DNA of 56,017 nt from Scleroderma bovista (taxonomy: Eukaryota; Basidiomycota; Agaricomycetes; Boletales; Sclerodermataceae), in assembly GCA_037178675.1 (NCBI GenBank), contig JAYMGJ010000446.1, positions 1 through 56,017 of the forward strand. The letters run 5' to 3'. Both the position numbers and the translations under genes were made by a program. The notes under the pieces are model-generated. The model saw nothing but the letters and a program-made list of their open reading frames with translations, was not told the DNA's origin and made no database searches. Of this stretch, positions 1-9,930 are shown one piece after another. The number at the start of each line of letters is the position of its first letter. Positions within the stretch are counted from its first letter, which is position 1.

Positions 1-1250
1 CGTCGCTAGTAGTGGTCAGTGGAGTGGTGGTGGCTGCATTGTCGTTGTCAATGATGGTGGTGGGCCACATCGTTGTCGACTGCAATAGTTAGTGAAACAT
101 ATTTAAAAAAAGTAAATGAAACACTTACAAGTACTATAATAAAGCTTGTGGTCGTTGCGTGGTCGTCGTGTGGTTGTCGTTGTTGTCAATGTGCTGGTGG
201 TGGGGTGGTGGCTATCGTCATCTCTGACTGGCACTGAGGCTGGGGGACACGTGTGGGGGACATCATCATCATTGCTGCAGGTGCTGCAGGTGGTTGTCAT
301 CAGTGGTGCATTGACCGGTTGTTAGTACTTACCTTTGTTGTGTTCAAGTTGCAAAGTTTTGTGACGAGAAAATTTGAAGTGTGTTGTGATTACAAATCAC
401 AACACACTTCAAATTTTCTTGAGTCCCACCCCACCATTCTGCCTCTCATCCACCATCATCCATGAAGATGAGGGCGACGATGCCGACAACCTTCGTTGTC
501 ACTATCAGGTACGTACCACCACCTTGCACCCCCTTCACTAACAACAGCCCCAGTGTTGTCAATGACAACGACATCATGTCAACACCACCTCCACTGTCAT
601 CATCAACCCCAACAGACACCACCCACCCCCACCCCCAGCCCAGCATCGTGTCACCCAATGACACAACATCTCACACTCAACAGCCCAGCAATGACAATGA
701 TCCCTGCCAAGCAGATGCCAGCCACCTCCCCCAACAACGGCCACCACCACCACTACCACTGTCATCGATGGCGACAGCAACCAGCACCCAAGCATCGCCC
801 AACGATGACCAACCACCACCACCGTTGATCGCATGATCATGGCACTGACCACCCCAGATGATGACGAGCCCAGCGTCACCCAATGATGGCAATGGCCCTA
901 GTGACCATGATGGCCCCAGTCACGACAACAGTGACAGAGCCCAGGCCTAGCAATGACATTGACCACCAAATGGTCCCAATCCCCAGTGTATCCTGGCAAC
1001 AACGGCAGCGACAACAACAGTCACCACACCACCACCAGCGTGTCAATGATGGTGGATGTGTTCCCCATGTCCCAGCCCACACCCAGCATGTCACCAGAAG
1101 ATGATGATGTTCCCCATGTCCCCTCTGCCCCAGTGTCGCCTGGCGATGACAACGACGACCCCAACCCCAGTGTTGCCCCCACCACCACCATCACTGACAA
1201 CAACCCTGGACAACCCACCACCAATGTCGTCAATGCCATTCATATAATAT
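1..1250. repeat. Low-complexity, degenerate minisatellite-like region
   Basis: The stretch is dominated by ACC/CCA triplets and loosely repeated phrases of the type CCCAG...CAATGA, spaced roughly 25-45 bases apart. Several overlapping reading frames (for example 462-836 and 953-1372 on +) encode only Pro/Thr/Ser/His-rich sequence, as expected from the triplet composition, so they are not called as genes. It ends in a short TA-rich microsatellite near 1242-1258. No gene is visible. Confidence 0.6.
367..419. repeat. Perfect 25-bp inverted repeat with 3-bp loop
   Basis: Positions 367-391 are the exact reverse complement of 395-419, separated only by ACA. It is AT-rich and stands out from the GC-richer, triplet-repetitive surroundings. 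It could be a cruciform-forming hairpin or the joined ends of a small foldback element. No flanking duplication was recognised. Confidence 0.85.
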
Positions 1251-1329
1251 ATATATATGTTCTGTACCTTTTATTTATTTACAGAATTAATATAAATGGA
1301 TTCACATTAATATTGAGTGAATTAAGTAG

Positions 1330-1837
1330 CCAAAGAAATAATTTGGCTGGTCTGGCTGGTCTGACCTACTGACTGACTGACTGGTCTGACTTGTCTGCAA
1401 TGGTCTGGATGGTCTGACACACTGTCTGACTTACTGTTTGACTGGTCTGGCTGGTCTAACCTACTGACTGGTCTGACTGGTCTGGAATTGTCTGGATAGT
1501 CTGACTGGTCTGACTGGTCTGGCTTGTCTGACACACTGTCTGAATTACTGACTGACTGGTCTGACTGGTCTGGATAGTCTGACACACTATCTGACTTACT
1601 GACTGACTGGTTTGACTGGTTTGGAATAGTCTGGATGGTCTGACACACTGACTGACTTACAGTCTGACTGGTATGGCTGGTATGTCTGGTCTGACACACT
1701 GTCTGACTTACTTACTGACTGGTCTAAGTGGTCTGAAATGGTCTGGATGGTCTGACACACTGTTTGACTTACTGACTGACTGGTCTGAGTGGTCTGGAAT
1801 GGTCTGGATGGTCTGACACACTGTTTGACTTACTGAC
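1330..1837. repeat. Tandem minisatellite built on a CTGGT/GTCTG unit
   Basis: The sequence is a long run of variants of the decamer GACTGGTCTG. They are arranged in higher-order units of roughly 65-85 bases, each closing with a phrase such as GGATGGTCTGACACACTG followed by a TTACTGACTG-like stretch. It runs directly into the LTR that starts at 1838. A reading frame on the minus strand (1322-1699) is Ser/Gln/Asp-repetitive and is a by-product of the array. Confidence 0.85.
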
Positions 1838-2220
1838 TGTGAGACAACCCTAAGGGCAAAACCCAAAGAACTACCACACGAAGACTCTGAGGAGGATAGG
1901 ACTAGAGATCTTAGAGCAAAGACCCAAAGAGAGCTTGAATGGAGAGCCTCTGGGTGCTGGATTGCAACAGTATATATACTATACTACATATGTCCTGTGC
2001 AAGGCTATCCATGAGGCTGTATGCTGTACGAGGCAGTGAACACAGCTGCCATCCTGTGGTATGGCTATGCTAATGACATCAAGGGATACAGTATGTACAG
2101 CATGAGGCTGTAGTCTGGACAGACCTACAGATAAGATGCACTAGATAAGATACTACGGTATGATAAGATAAGATGTCATCTAACCATAGATTAGATAAGA
2201 TAAAAAGTTAGACCGTTACA
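1838..2220 (-). mobile_element. 3' LTR of gypsy element GypE
   Basis: On the plus strand the segment begins TGTGAGACAA and ends CCGTTACA; on the minus strand it runs TGTAACGG...TCTCACA, the TG...CA ends of an LTR. Immediately upstream in the minus sense lies a purine run (complement of 2221-2233, AAGGGGGGAGTAG), the expected polypurine tract. The chromodomain remnant next to it fixes the orientation. The matching 5' LTR is not in the window. Confidence 0.75.
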
Positions 2221-2231
2221 CTACTCCCCCC

Positions 2232-2579
2232 TTAGGTGCAGGATTCCAGACTGCAAAAGGTGGGTTTGCATATGGTAAGATTCTCAGGGATCCGAGTAAA
2301 TAATGAGCTGAAGTCTGACTGCACCATGCGAAGCTTCCGAGGGGCAGAGGGATTTTCCTTATAAAAACGCTCAACTACCAGAGGAGAATTCTTCAGATTT
2401 GATGAGGGTTTCCATGTTCTTTTGTGTTCTTCATACCCTTTCCAATGTACCAAGTATTGGAGCTGGCGTCTATAAATACGGGACGCTACAATATAGTCCA
2501 CTTTGTACTCTTCATCACCACATAATGTACCTACTTTGTCCCGTCTTACATGGCCACCTGAAGGTGAAAATTGGCTGAG
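2232..2579 (-). pseudogene. GypE: 3' end of pol with integrase chromodomain (truncated)
   Basis: The minus-strand frame encodes a short linker and then a chromodomain: YKVDYIVASR, the aromatic LVHWKGY core and TWKPSSNL, as found at the C-terminus of chromovirus integrases, where it steers integration to chromatin. The stop lies about 12 bases before the LTR. Everything upstream (integrase core, RNase H, reverse transcriptase) is missing: at 2580 the sequence changes abruptly to TGTCACGGGCC, the start of another repeat, so GypE was interrupted there and its 5' part is not found in this window. It is a fragment with no coding capacity beyond the chromodomain. Confidence 0.8.
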
Positions 2580-4275
2580 TGTCACGGGCCAGCGGACAGG
2601 AGCCCACAGATGGAGTATTACTGAGTAATACGGGTGGGCTACACACTATGATTTTGTTACCATGTGATATGGGTGGGCTATGGTAGTAGTTAAGGAGGGG
2701 TTATGGTAGGGATATAGGAATTGTCATCATGTCATGTTGGTGGGCTGCAATCTTACTGGGTGCACATTAATGGATGAGCCCATATTTACTGGAATGCAAA
2801 GGTATGGGGTGGGCTAGCAAAAATAGATACTACTGCATACAGTAGGAACTAATCTAATCAACCTACCAGCAGAACTGGCTTCATTACCACGGGTGAACTA
2901 CTGGGGTTGACTACCGCGGGTTGACTACTTACCATTGATGGACTGCTACAGCTGACTATACATACACAGGCATCACACACCACAGGATTACTACAAACCA
3001 CGGTCCCACTATGGGCCCACTACTAACCACGGGTTAACTACTCACACGGGTTAGGTCGGCCAGGAACTATTTCCAACCATGTAACTACCCAGGGTTGACC
3101 ATCCACTGCATGTCACACCATGTGTTACTAGCTGCCCAACAAGGGTTATCCACCCACTACCATTGACTACACAGCGGGGGTTAACTACCCAGTGGAGTAA
3201 CTCTCCACCGCAGGTTGACTACACCACGGTCACACTACCAACCCAGGGGTGACCGCCCATTGTGGGTTGACTCCCACTGCAGAAACCACGGGTTCAATAC
3301 TTAACGCAGGTTAGCTGCCCACCACAGATTAGCTAGCTACTGTACAGCACTGGTCAACTACACAGCAGAGTACCCACCTCGGGGTGGCACCTGCTGCAGG
3401 TTACACTGTGGATTCAATACATACCGCGGGTTATGTACCCAACACGGGTTATCCACCCACTGTTTACTACACAGCGGGGGTTAACTACCAAGCGGTGTGA
3501 CTCTCTACTGAGAGGTGACCAATCATTGTGGGTTGACTACCCACTCCAAATGAAACTGCAGGTTCGATACAGATTAGCCAGCTACTGCTGTTGACAGTAC
3601 AGCACAGGTAGAGTACACAGCGGAGTACCCACTGCAGGTTGGCCACCTGCTGCATGTTACACTGTGGGTTCAATACATACCGCAGGGTAGCTACCCAATG
3701 CAGGTTATCTACCCACTGCTGTTGAATACATATCAGGGGTTGATTACCTTGTGGAGCGACTCTCAACCGTGGTTTGAATAGTAACCATGGTTACACTACA
3801 AACAACTATCTACTGAGGGGTGACCATCCATTGTGGCTTTGCTCACTGTAGGTGATACTGTGGGTTCACACATATGGTGGGTTAGCTACCTACCCAGGAT
3901 TAGCTAGCCACTGCTGTTGACTACACAGCACAGGTTGACTACCCAGTGGAATGAGTACCCACTGTGAGGTTGGTCATCAACCTTGGTCCCAGTTGCAACC
4001 ACTACCTACCCAGGGTTGACCACCCACTGCATATGATACCGCGGGTTAGCTATCCACTGCTGTTGATTACACAGCACAGTTTGACTACAGTGGAGTGAGT
4101 ACCCACCATGGGGTGATGGTAAGGGTTACCATGATGCATCATCCAGGGACAATCTTTTATAACCAGTGGACTAAACTCTGCCCTTAACATTAAGGGCAGA
4201 GTGTACTATCAACACCAGAGATGGAAAACCTACTCAGCATTTATGCACAGTAGTTGACAGGGAATATTTTCTCTG
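2580..4275. repeat. Degenerate repeat field of short palindromic motifs (left part)
   Basis: From 2580 (TGTCACGGGCC..., an LTR-like start) the DNA consists of many diverged copies of a motif near GGGTTGACTACCCA or GGGTTAGCTACCCA, often linked by CCACTGC or CCGCGG. The motif is close to palindromic. No protein-coding signal is seen. The right-hand continuation is at 20668-21229, because CopA inserted here. The identity of the host element is unknown; the TG start suggests it may itself be part of a long LTR. Confidence 0.6.
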
Positions 4276-4563
4276 TGTTGAAGTCGCACGTGCACCTGGC
4301 GTAAACCATCGACGAAGTGCGCACAAGACTGCGACCCATATTAGTGTAGACTTAGTAATAGTCCTCTTTAGAGTAGATGTTACATGTCACACGTCACACG
4401 TCACAGTCACGTGTCACAATGTTTGTTGTATATAAACAGCATTCATTGCTTATATAATATAACAGCTCTTAACCAGCTACCGCTACCATCTCAGGTTGTG
4501 CACTCCACCCAACAGGTGAGTTGGAGTAGCAGTTCCTCTATGTACATAGGTATTGCTTCAACA
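4276..4563 (+). repeat. CopA 5' LTR
   Basis: The LTR has TG...CA ends with the inner inverted repeat TGTTGAAG/CTTCAACA and a TATATAA-like box near 4429-4434. It matches the copy at 20380-20667 over its full length. Confidence 0.95.
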
Positions 4564-4575
4564 GGTTATGAGCCC
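4564..4575 (+). promoter_or_regulatory. CopA primer binding site (half-tRNA type)
   Basis: Directly after the LTR the sequence reads GGTTATGAGCCC. This is complementary to the anticodon stem-loop of eukaryotic initiator tRNA-Met (GGGCTCATAACC contains the CAU anticodon), not to a tRNA 3' end. The same motif follows the CopB LTR. Drosophila copia is known to prime from an internal iMet fragment, so this element probably does the same. Confidence 0.7.
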
Positions 4576-6208
4576 TGTGAGCACACTGTGTGCAGCAATG
4601 CACCAGGCAGCGCTCCAGCTCCCTGAGCGTTGCTTTAACTAGCTTGACACTGTGGACCACAGTGAGCTTCTAGCTGAGCCCCTGCACAGCCACAAGGCGA
4701 AGTCGGTCGACGACTTGCGCCAGACAGTGAGCTCTTAGTTGAGCACCTGTACTGCCACAGGCGAAGTTCATTGATGACTTGCGCCAACCATGGCGAACAT
4801 CGTCGACGACTTGCACTGGCATACCCTAGTCATGAGTTAGCTGTTGACAGAAGTGCTTTCACTAGCACTCAGGTGTTTCTTCTTTTCTTGCTTGTCCGTT
4901 GTCGCATTCACTTGCTGACTCCGTTGACTCCCAACAGAACATCACCATGTCCAGCGCTCTCGACAAGATGGTTCCCATGTTCACTGGCTCCAACTGGCAG
5001 CAGTGGCACACCTCCATGCAGGCCTACCTTCAGGCACAAGGCCAATGGTACGTCTACTCGATGACGCAACCTGCTGACGGTCACGATGACCGTAAGGAAT
5101 GGGACGACAACACCGAGAGAGCACTCGGTAATATCACCTTGCGCCTTGCCCCCTCGATCCAGGTCGCCGTCTTGAATCTTGACAGTGTTAAGGAAGTCTG
5201 GGACCACCTCAAGAAGAACTTCGGTGCCCCCAGTATCGGTTCTGCCTACGCTGAGCTCAGCAAACTCCTGGCAACTACCATCCCCGCTGGCTCCCATCCC
5301 GCTCCAGCTATCACCAAGGTGCTTAGCCACTTTGCCTATCTGAAAGACGCCGGCTTCAAGTTCCCTGCCCCCGTGCAGGCAATGATCATTCTGTGCAAGC
5401 TCCCTCCTACTATGGAGGTCGTAGCTCAAATTCTCAGCCAGACGTCGCCGGACGAGATTAAAAATCTGAAGCCCGACGGGATAGTCAAGGCCGCCACGCT
5501 CTCATTTGAGCAGAAAGGCGCCTCTTCGTGCGCTGGTGGTAAGGGCCACCAGGCCAACAAGCTTAGCGCTGTGAAGCGCAAGCCGGTGTCACGCACCAAA
5601 CGTGTTTGGTACTGTGGACATGGAGAAAGTTAGCCGATGAAACTAATGCGAAGAACGCACACCCAAGATCTGTTGAAAGATTGTCCCGACTTGAGGGATA
5701 CAGACAGCCCTCACTATCCATATCACGCAAAGTCATGACTATCCTTATGCGAAGGATGAATACAAGCTTGTCATAGCCATCTATCGCACAAGAATGACTA
5801 TCCTGGAGCAAGAGATGAATGCCATCGTCTGGCAGTCATCCCTCGCACAAGAACCGCCAAGAAGCAGAAGAATCCAAGGATTGGTGATCATTTCAGTATG
5901 AGAGAGGAATGCAACCTACTGCAGTCCAACTCCCATACCAGAACAACCAAAGAAGCAGAAGAAACAATAGAGAAACAAAGGAGAAAAGGAAGAATCATTT
6001 TTAGCACCCAAATGTCAAATTTAGGCGCCCAGTGCCGGCATTCCGATATTTTGAATAGCTCCGCCATTTTTGAAGCTATCAATCATGTGACTATACCATC
6101 ATGGAGCCTAGACCATGGTCTATCTGCCTGTCAAGTTCCGACGTAAATCCGTTCATTTCCCACGGAGATATTCCACCCGCAATCCAGACACCCACTTCAT
6201 CACTCACT

Positions 6209-6598
6209 ATGGAGTCCGCATTTTCTCTGGAACGTTTCTCCGCTATTGCAGCAGACCTCAACTATGTCCTGCTCTTGGGACAGCCTCTCCCTGAGCTCCT
6301 GTGTACTGTCTGGTACATATCTTCCCAGCCTTCTCCCTCAGTCCCTCTCATTCTCGGTCAGCGCGTTCTCCTCGTCAGTCCTGCGTCGTGCACATACTTT
6401 GGTTGTCTCAAGTCTATCGTTAGACTTGAAAATTCATACCTGGTCGTCTCTGTGTCTCCTGAGTCCTCTGCATATGGTCCTTTCATCCCAGAGTCCTGTC
6501 ACATCCATCTCCCTCTATCATTCATCTCGCTTCCCTGGACACATCGAATCCGCTACTTGCGATTCTCTTCCCTGCTATCCCGCAACAAACACGAATGA
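6209..6598 (+). CDS. LTR-encoded conserved protein of unknown function (copy 1)
   Basis: This is an uninterrupted 129-codon frame inside the U3-like part of LTR-F, about 1.15 kb upstream of the TATA box. The same frame with the same start Met is open at 26964-27353 (129 aa) and, in the diverged GypC LTR, at 21753-22145 (130 aa). Residues 1-116 align without gaps and are about 79 percent identical between copy 1 and GypC. Across residues 72-110, a hand count gives 12 synonymous and 8 amino-acid-changing codon differences, and several of the latter are conservative (Ile/Leu, Ile/Val, Glu/Asp). The protein begins MESAFSLERF and has alternating hydrophobic segments (GQRVLLVSP, SYLVVSVSP). No known domain is recognised. 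A longer upstream start (6101) exists in copies 1 and 2 but not in GypC, so 6209 is chosen. Confidence 0.6.
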   Translation: MESAFSLERFSAIAADLNYVLLLGQPLPELLCTVWYISSQPSPSVPLILGQRVLLVSPASCTYFGCLKSIVRLENSYLVVSVSPESSAYGPFIPESCHIHLPLSFISLPWTHRIRYLRFSSLLSRNKHE

Positions 6599-7361
6599 AA
6601 CAGTGCTCTAGAACCCTTCTTAGGAGCCCTAATAGAGTACAGAACCTTCCCCTTACTGCTCAAGGGAAGACTGCACTTCGGGAGCACCAAATTTCGCGTT
6701 TTTGCTCTACAGAAGCTCAATCCAAGGGATTTGTGACACTCTGTGACCAGCTGTGACTCTACTTGTCATTCCAGGCCCCCTGACACTGCTCTTCTGGTCG
6801 GATCAATTCTTTTATTATCCCCCAGCCACTCCCATCAGTGGCACTGCTTCAGAAGCTCATCTCCAGATCTAAAGTTCAATAAATCATAGGTTGTGCTTCC
6901 CTTCTTTCTGAGTCACACAGAGTCACTCTGGCTCACTCTGACTCACTCTGCTGCGCATTATTCATCCCCTCTTGGCATTACTAATCCCCATTACTCCCCT
7001 TACCAATCACTTACCAATCATTCTTCAAATCATGCTTATCATGCTGCTTATCAATTCATGACTCATGCTCCTATGATTCATATGCATTATGTCATCGCAT
7101 ATGCTCATTTAGCTTCGATCTACTCATCCCATGCTTTCTCCCCCTCTCTTTTGGGCCCCATGCAATGATTTTTCCATATTCTTGGTTATACACCCCTTTT
7201 TACCTATGTTTTTGCTCTTTCCCTTGGCTCAGCAGCTTGTTCAGGCTCTCCCCATCGATGACTCAGCCTGATTACACTGCTTATCAATCGCTTACCAATT
7301 TCTTACCAATCTCTTACCAAGCACTTAGTCATTTGTGCTTACAGGGCCACAGCCCCTCCTG

Positions 7362-7416
7362 TATATAAACCAGCAGCCAAAGGCTGCAAGGAAGTGTCTG
7401 CTTCCCCCTCAATAAA
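7362..7416 (+). promoter_or_regulatory. LTR-F TATA box and polyadenylation signal
   Basis: TATATAAA at 7362-7369 is followed by AATAAA at 7411-7416, about 45 bases downstream. This compact arrangement is typical of an LTR U3-R boundary. The GypC LTR has a TATTTAAA box in the equivalent place (around 22760) and LTR-F copy 2 keeps both signals (about 28484-28540). Confidence 0.6.
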
Positions 7417-9179
7417 GTGACCACATTCACTCTCCCTCTCTGTCTATAAGCTCCCTCTTTGTCTTTGGACTTGTAGGTCACTCAGTGCTGGCCTAAAGCT
7501 CCTATATTGCTGTTTATCAGATATATCTTGTATCTGATCATTTCTCTAGGCTGAAGCGCAGTCTAGCATCTCTGTCCACTCTATCCCATCACTGTCCATC
7601 GCATTCTTGAAGCAGGAACTGTCCCCTTGCTTCCCTGTTGCTCCCATCACTGCTATTACCCCCCCATCATCAATCTATCATTGCTTTTCTATCCCAGGAC
7701 TCTTCCTAACCACTGTGGTAGGCTGAAGAGGAGTCAATACCATCCCCAGTCGCATCTATTCCCCATCAGAAGCCCTTCCCTTCCCTCCTGCATCCTGCCT
7801 GAAGGCGTGCAGCACATCCCCCTGAGGACATTAAATACCAGAAACGCAAAGGAAGACCACTACTCGCATATTGCTGTCATTTGGTGTTGGTTGTTGGTTG
7901 TTCTGACCTCTTCCCTCACTTAGGCGCACACCGGCTGACCCAAAGTTCGCCCAGCAGCAGCAGCAGCCTCAGAGGCAGCAGCAGCAGCAAGGCGGGTCCA
8001 ATGGCGGTACGAGTGGAAACACTCCTGCCCAAGGACAGGGAGGCCGCACTCGACGTGGCGGCAAAAAGGCTTGCGCTCGCCACGAGAACGCTCAACAGGC
8101 CGCCTTCGCTACATACGTCCACTACGATGGACCAGAACCCACTGTCGACCCTCACGCCCTGGCTCACACCCCCGGTGCTGCCCACTACGGCCCCCCCGCT
8201 TTCGAAAATACCATCAAGGCCTTCGATTTGGCACACCATCTGGGGGTAGAGCCCTCCTGCCAGACCATCCGCACCCTCAACCAAGTTGTGTCGATGGCGA
8301 GTGCGAACCTGGACCAGCCCGAGGCCGGTCCCTCCTCGCTGAAGCACCCTCGTCTCGAGGAGCGCATCACGATGTATGAGGAGGATGCCATCTCCCTTGG
8401 GGATGATGAACCCTTCGCCCACGAGCCCTTCGCTGACAATGAGTTCGACGAGATCGATGCGATGGTCCTCGACCACTACAACGCGACGTCGATGGCGATG
8501 GGTGCAGAGGCCAGCCTTTTCAGGCAAGTACCTTCTGCACGTGTGCTGACCAACACTGACACGCTCCCTTTACATGTGCACTTTATGCCGTCACTGTATA
8601 TAGCGAGTAGTAACTACAATTTGTCATGTTGTGTCTCCTCGAGTAAAGCATATATCTGTTCGTGTTCGAATGATGCGCGCTGTGCTGGCTGTAAGGGAAA
8701 AATGGTCGATGATAGTGAACTTTCTGGTGCTTTCTGGCTCTTAGACTCTGGCGCATCACGCCACTTCACTGGTGACATAGGCGATTTCGCCTCCTATAAC
8801 GCACTAAAGCGAGCGCACTACGCCAAGACGGCTAATGGTGTAGCGCTGATTGCTGGCATTGGCACGGTATTACTCCGGTGCCTAGACCACAACTCAGGGA
8901 ATGAGAAAGTCATTACACTCACCCAAGTGCTCCATATGCCAGGCGCTACTGCACACCTCATTTCTATGGGCGAAATGCTCCAGCAAAATTACAACGTCAC
9001 TGGCGATAAGTGAGGCATTAGCCTCACTCATAAAGCTGAATGCCTATGGTTTGGGCCAGACCTAGAAGATGATCACAACGTCATTTTTGGGATTAGATCT
9101 ATCCCGATAATTAGATCTAACTACATCACCTCCGTGAGCAAAGTCGATTACGACATTATGCACCGGAGATTCGGGCACC

Positions 9180-9769
9180 TGTCAAGTCCGGGTCTACTCC
9201 AGTAGGAAGTCCGGTCAAGTCCGGATGAAAACAGACGAGGGCAGAGGTCAGAGGTTTGGGCAGAGGTTAGCCCGGGCCGGAGTTGCGACCGATTGGATTC
9301 AACGACAAGGTCAATGAGCGTTGATCCCTTGCGTAGGTTCCGGTCAGGTGGAGATGGAGACGGAGACAGACAAGGGGACAGGAGTAGTAACTTAGATGAT
9401 TTCAGACTGAGGTGTACAAGGTAAACTAGAGGGTACTTATACTAAGTAGAAACTAGGGTCGAGTACATACGGTGACAAGTAAACAACCTAATAGCGGACA
9501 AGGGATGACCGGAGTTAGGACTAGGTCAGGTCCGGTGAAAATGCTACAAGGTATAGGATATATTGAGTTCACGGAGAACTCACGTCAAGGCAGGGTAGAC
9601 GGCGAGGTGTAGTAAGAGCGAATGGAGTATAGACCAAGGGTCGTAGTTAGCGGAAGGTTATCTGCGCGACCGTTGACTGGAGTGACTGAGAACGACCGGA
9701 GTTGAGCTGTAGGCCTGCGATGTGACCGGAGTAACCGGATATGGTCCGGAGTTGGACATGGTCATAACA
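9180..9769 (-). repeat. GypD 3' LTR (590 bp)
   Basis: The plus strand starts TGTCAAGTCCGGG and ends GGTCATAACA. It is followed in the plus direction by GTATCCCCCTTTTA, the complement of a purine-rich tract, as expected just inside a minus-strand 3' LTR. It lacks the inverted segment present in the 5' LTR. Confidence 0.95.
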
Positions 9770-9877
9770 GTATCCCCCTTTTAGGGGCCGAACCCATGAG
9801 GCCCCAATGAGGCTGTCGTGTGGTCGCCTAAAACAATGCGGAGTCTGGAGTGGTTATCTGAGTACGAATTCTGGATC

Positions 9878-9884
9878 TATAAAG
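9878..9884 (+). promoter_or_regulatory. Candidate TATA box of the GypD antisense gene
   Basis: TATAAAG lies 47 bases before the ATG at 9931, on the plus strand and outside the LTR, where a promoter of the antisense gene would be expected. Assigned from position and motif only. Confidence 0.4.
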
Positions 9885-9930
9885 ATCAGACCGGTTTTGC
9901 TTTTACCCCAGTTTTCTGCCTTCTACCAAC

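Larger units (their letters stand above)
5587..7930 (+). mobile_element. LTR-F copy 1: 2.34-kb solo LTR inserted in CopA gag
   Basis: The insertion starts TGTCACGCACC and ends TTAGGYGCACA-like (here GGCGCACA). It is flanked by a 4-bp duplication CCGG (5583-5586, 7931-7934), and removing one copy restores the gag frame. It contains no reverse transcriptase or gag. It does have promoter-like organisation (TATATAAA then AATAAA), as an LTR would. A second copy lies at 26344-29053, and the LTR of GypC (21230-23324) is a diverged relative, identifying the family as long-LTR gypsy. It also holds a conserved reading frame (6209-6598). Confidence 0.85.
4947..9179 (+). pseudogene. CopA gag-protease and start of integrase, split by LTR-F
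   Basis: Gag begins at ATG 4947 (an upstream in-frame ATG at 4899 is less likely, since the conserved start is MSSALDKMVP). It continues to 5586, is interrupted by LTR-F, and resumes in frame at 7931, restoring KRKP-ADPKFAQ. A glutamine-rich stretch and a Cys/His-poor linker follow, then the protease motif LLDSGASRHFTG around 8740-8770. A TGA at 9011-9013 stands where CGA (Arg) would keep the frame open. The frame then runs into the integrase zinc-finger start (HRRFGH) and is cut at 9179 by GypD. Gag would form the particle and protease would cut Gag-Pol. The disruptions make this copy non-functional. Confidence 0.85.

Noticed and set aside
462..836. Mucin-like Pro/Thr/Ser frame
   Set aside because: Low-complexity triplet DNA opens several frames at once; there is no start context, splice or domain support.
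1322..1699. 125-codon minus-strand frame rich in Ser/Gln/Asp
   Set aside because: It lies entirely in the GTCTG minisatellite, and the sequence is the translation of the repeat.
4908..5429. 173-codon minus-strand frame
   Set aside because: It is the mirror of CopA gag, for the same reason.
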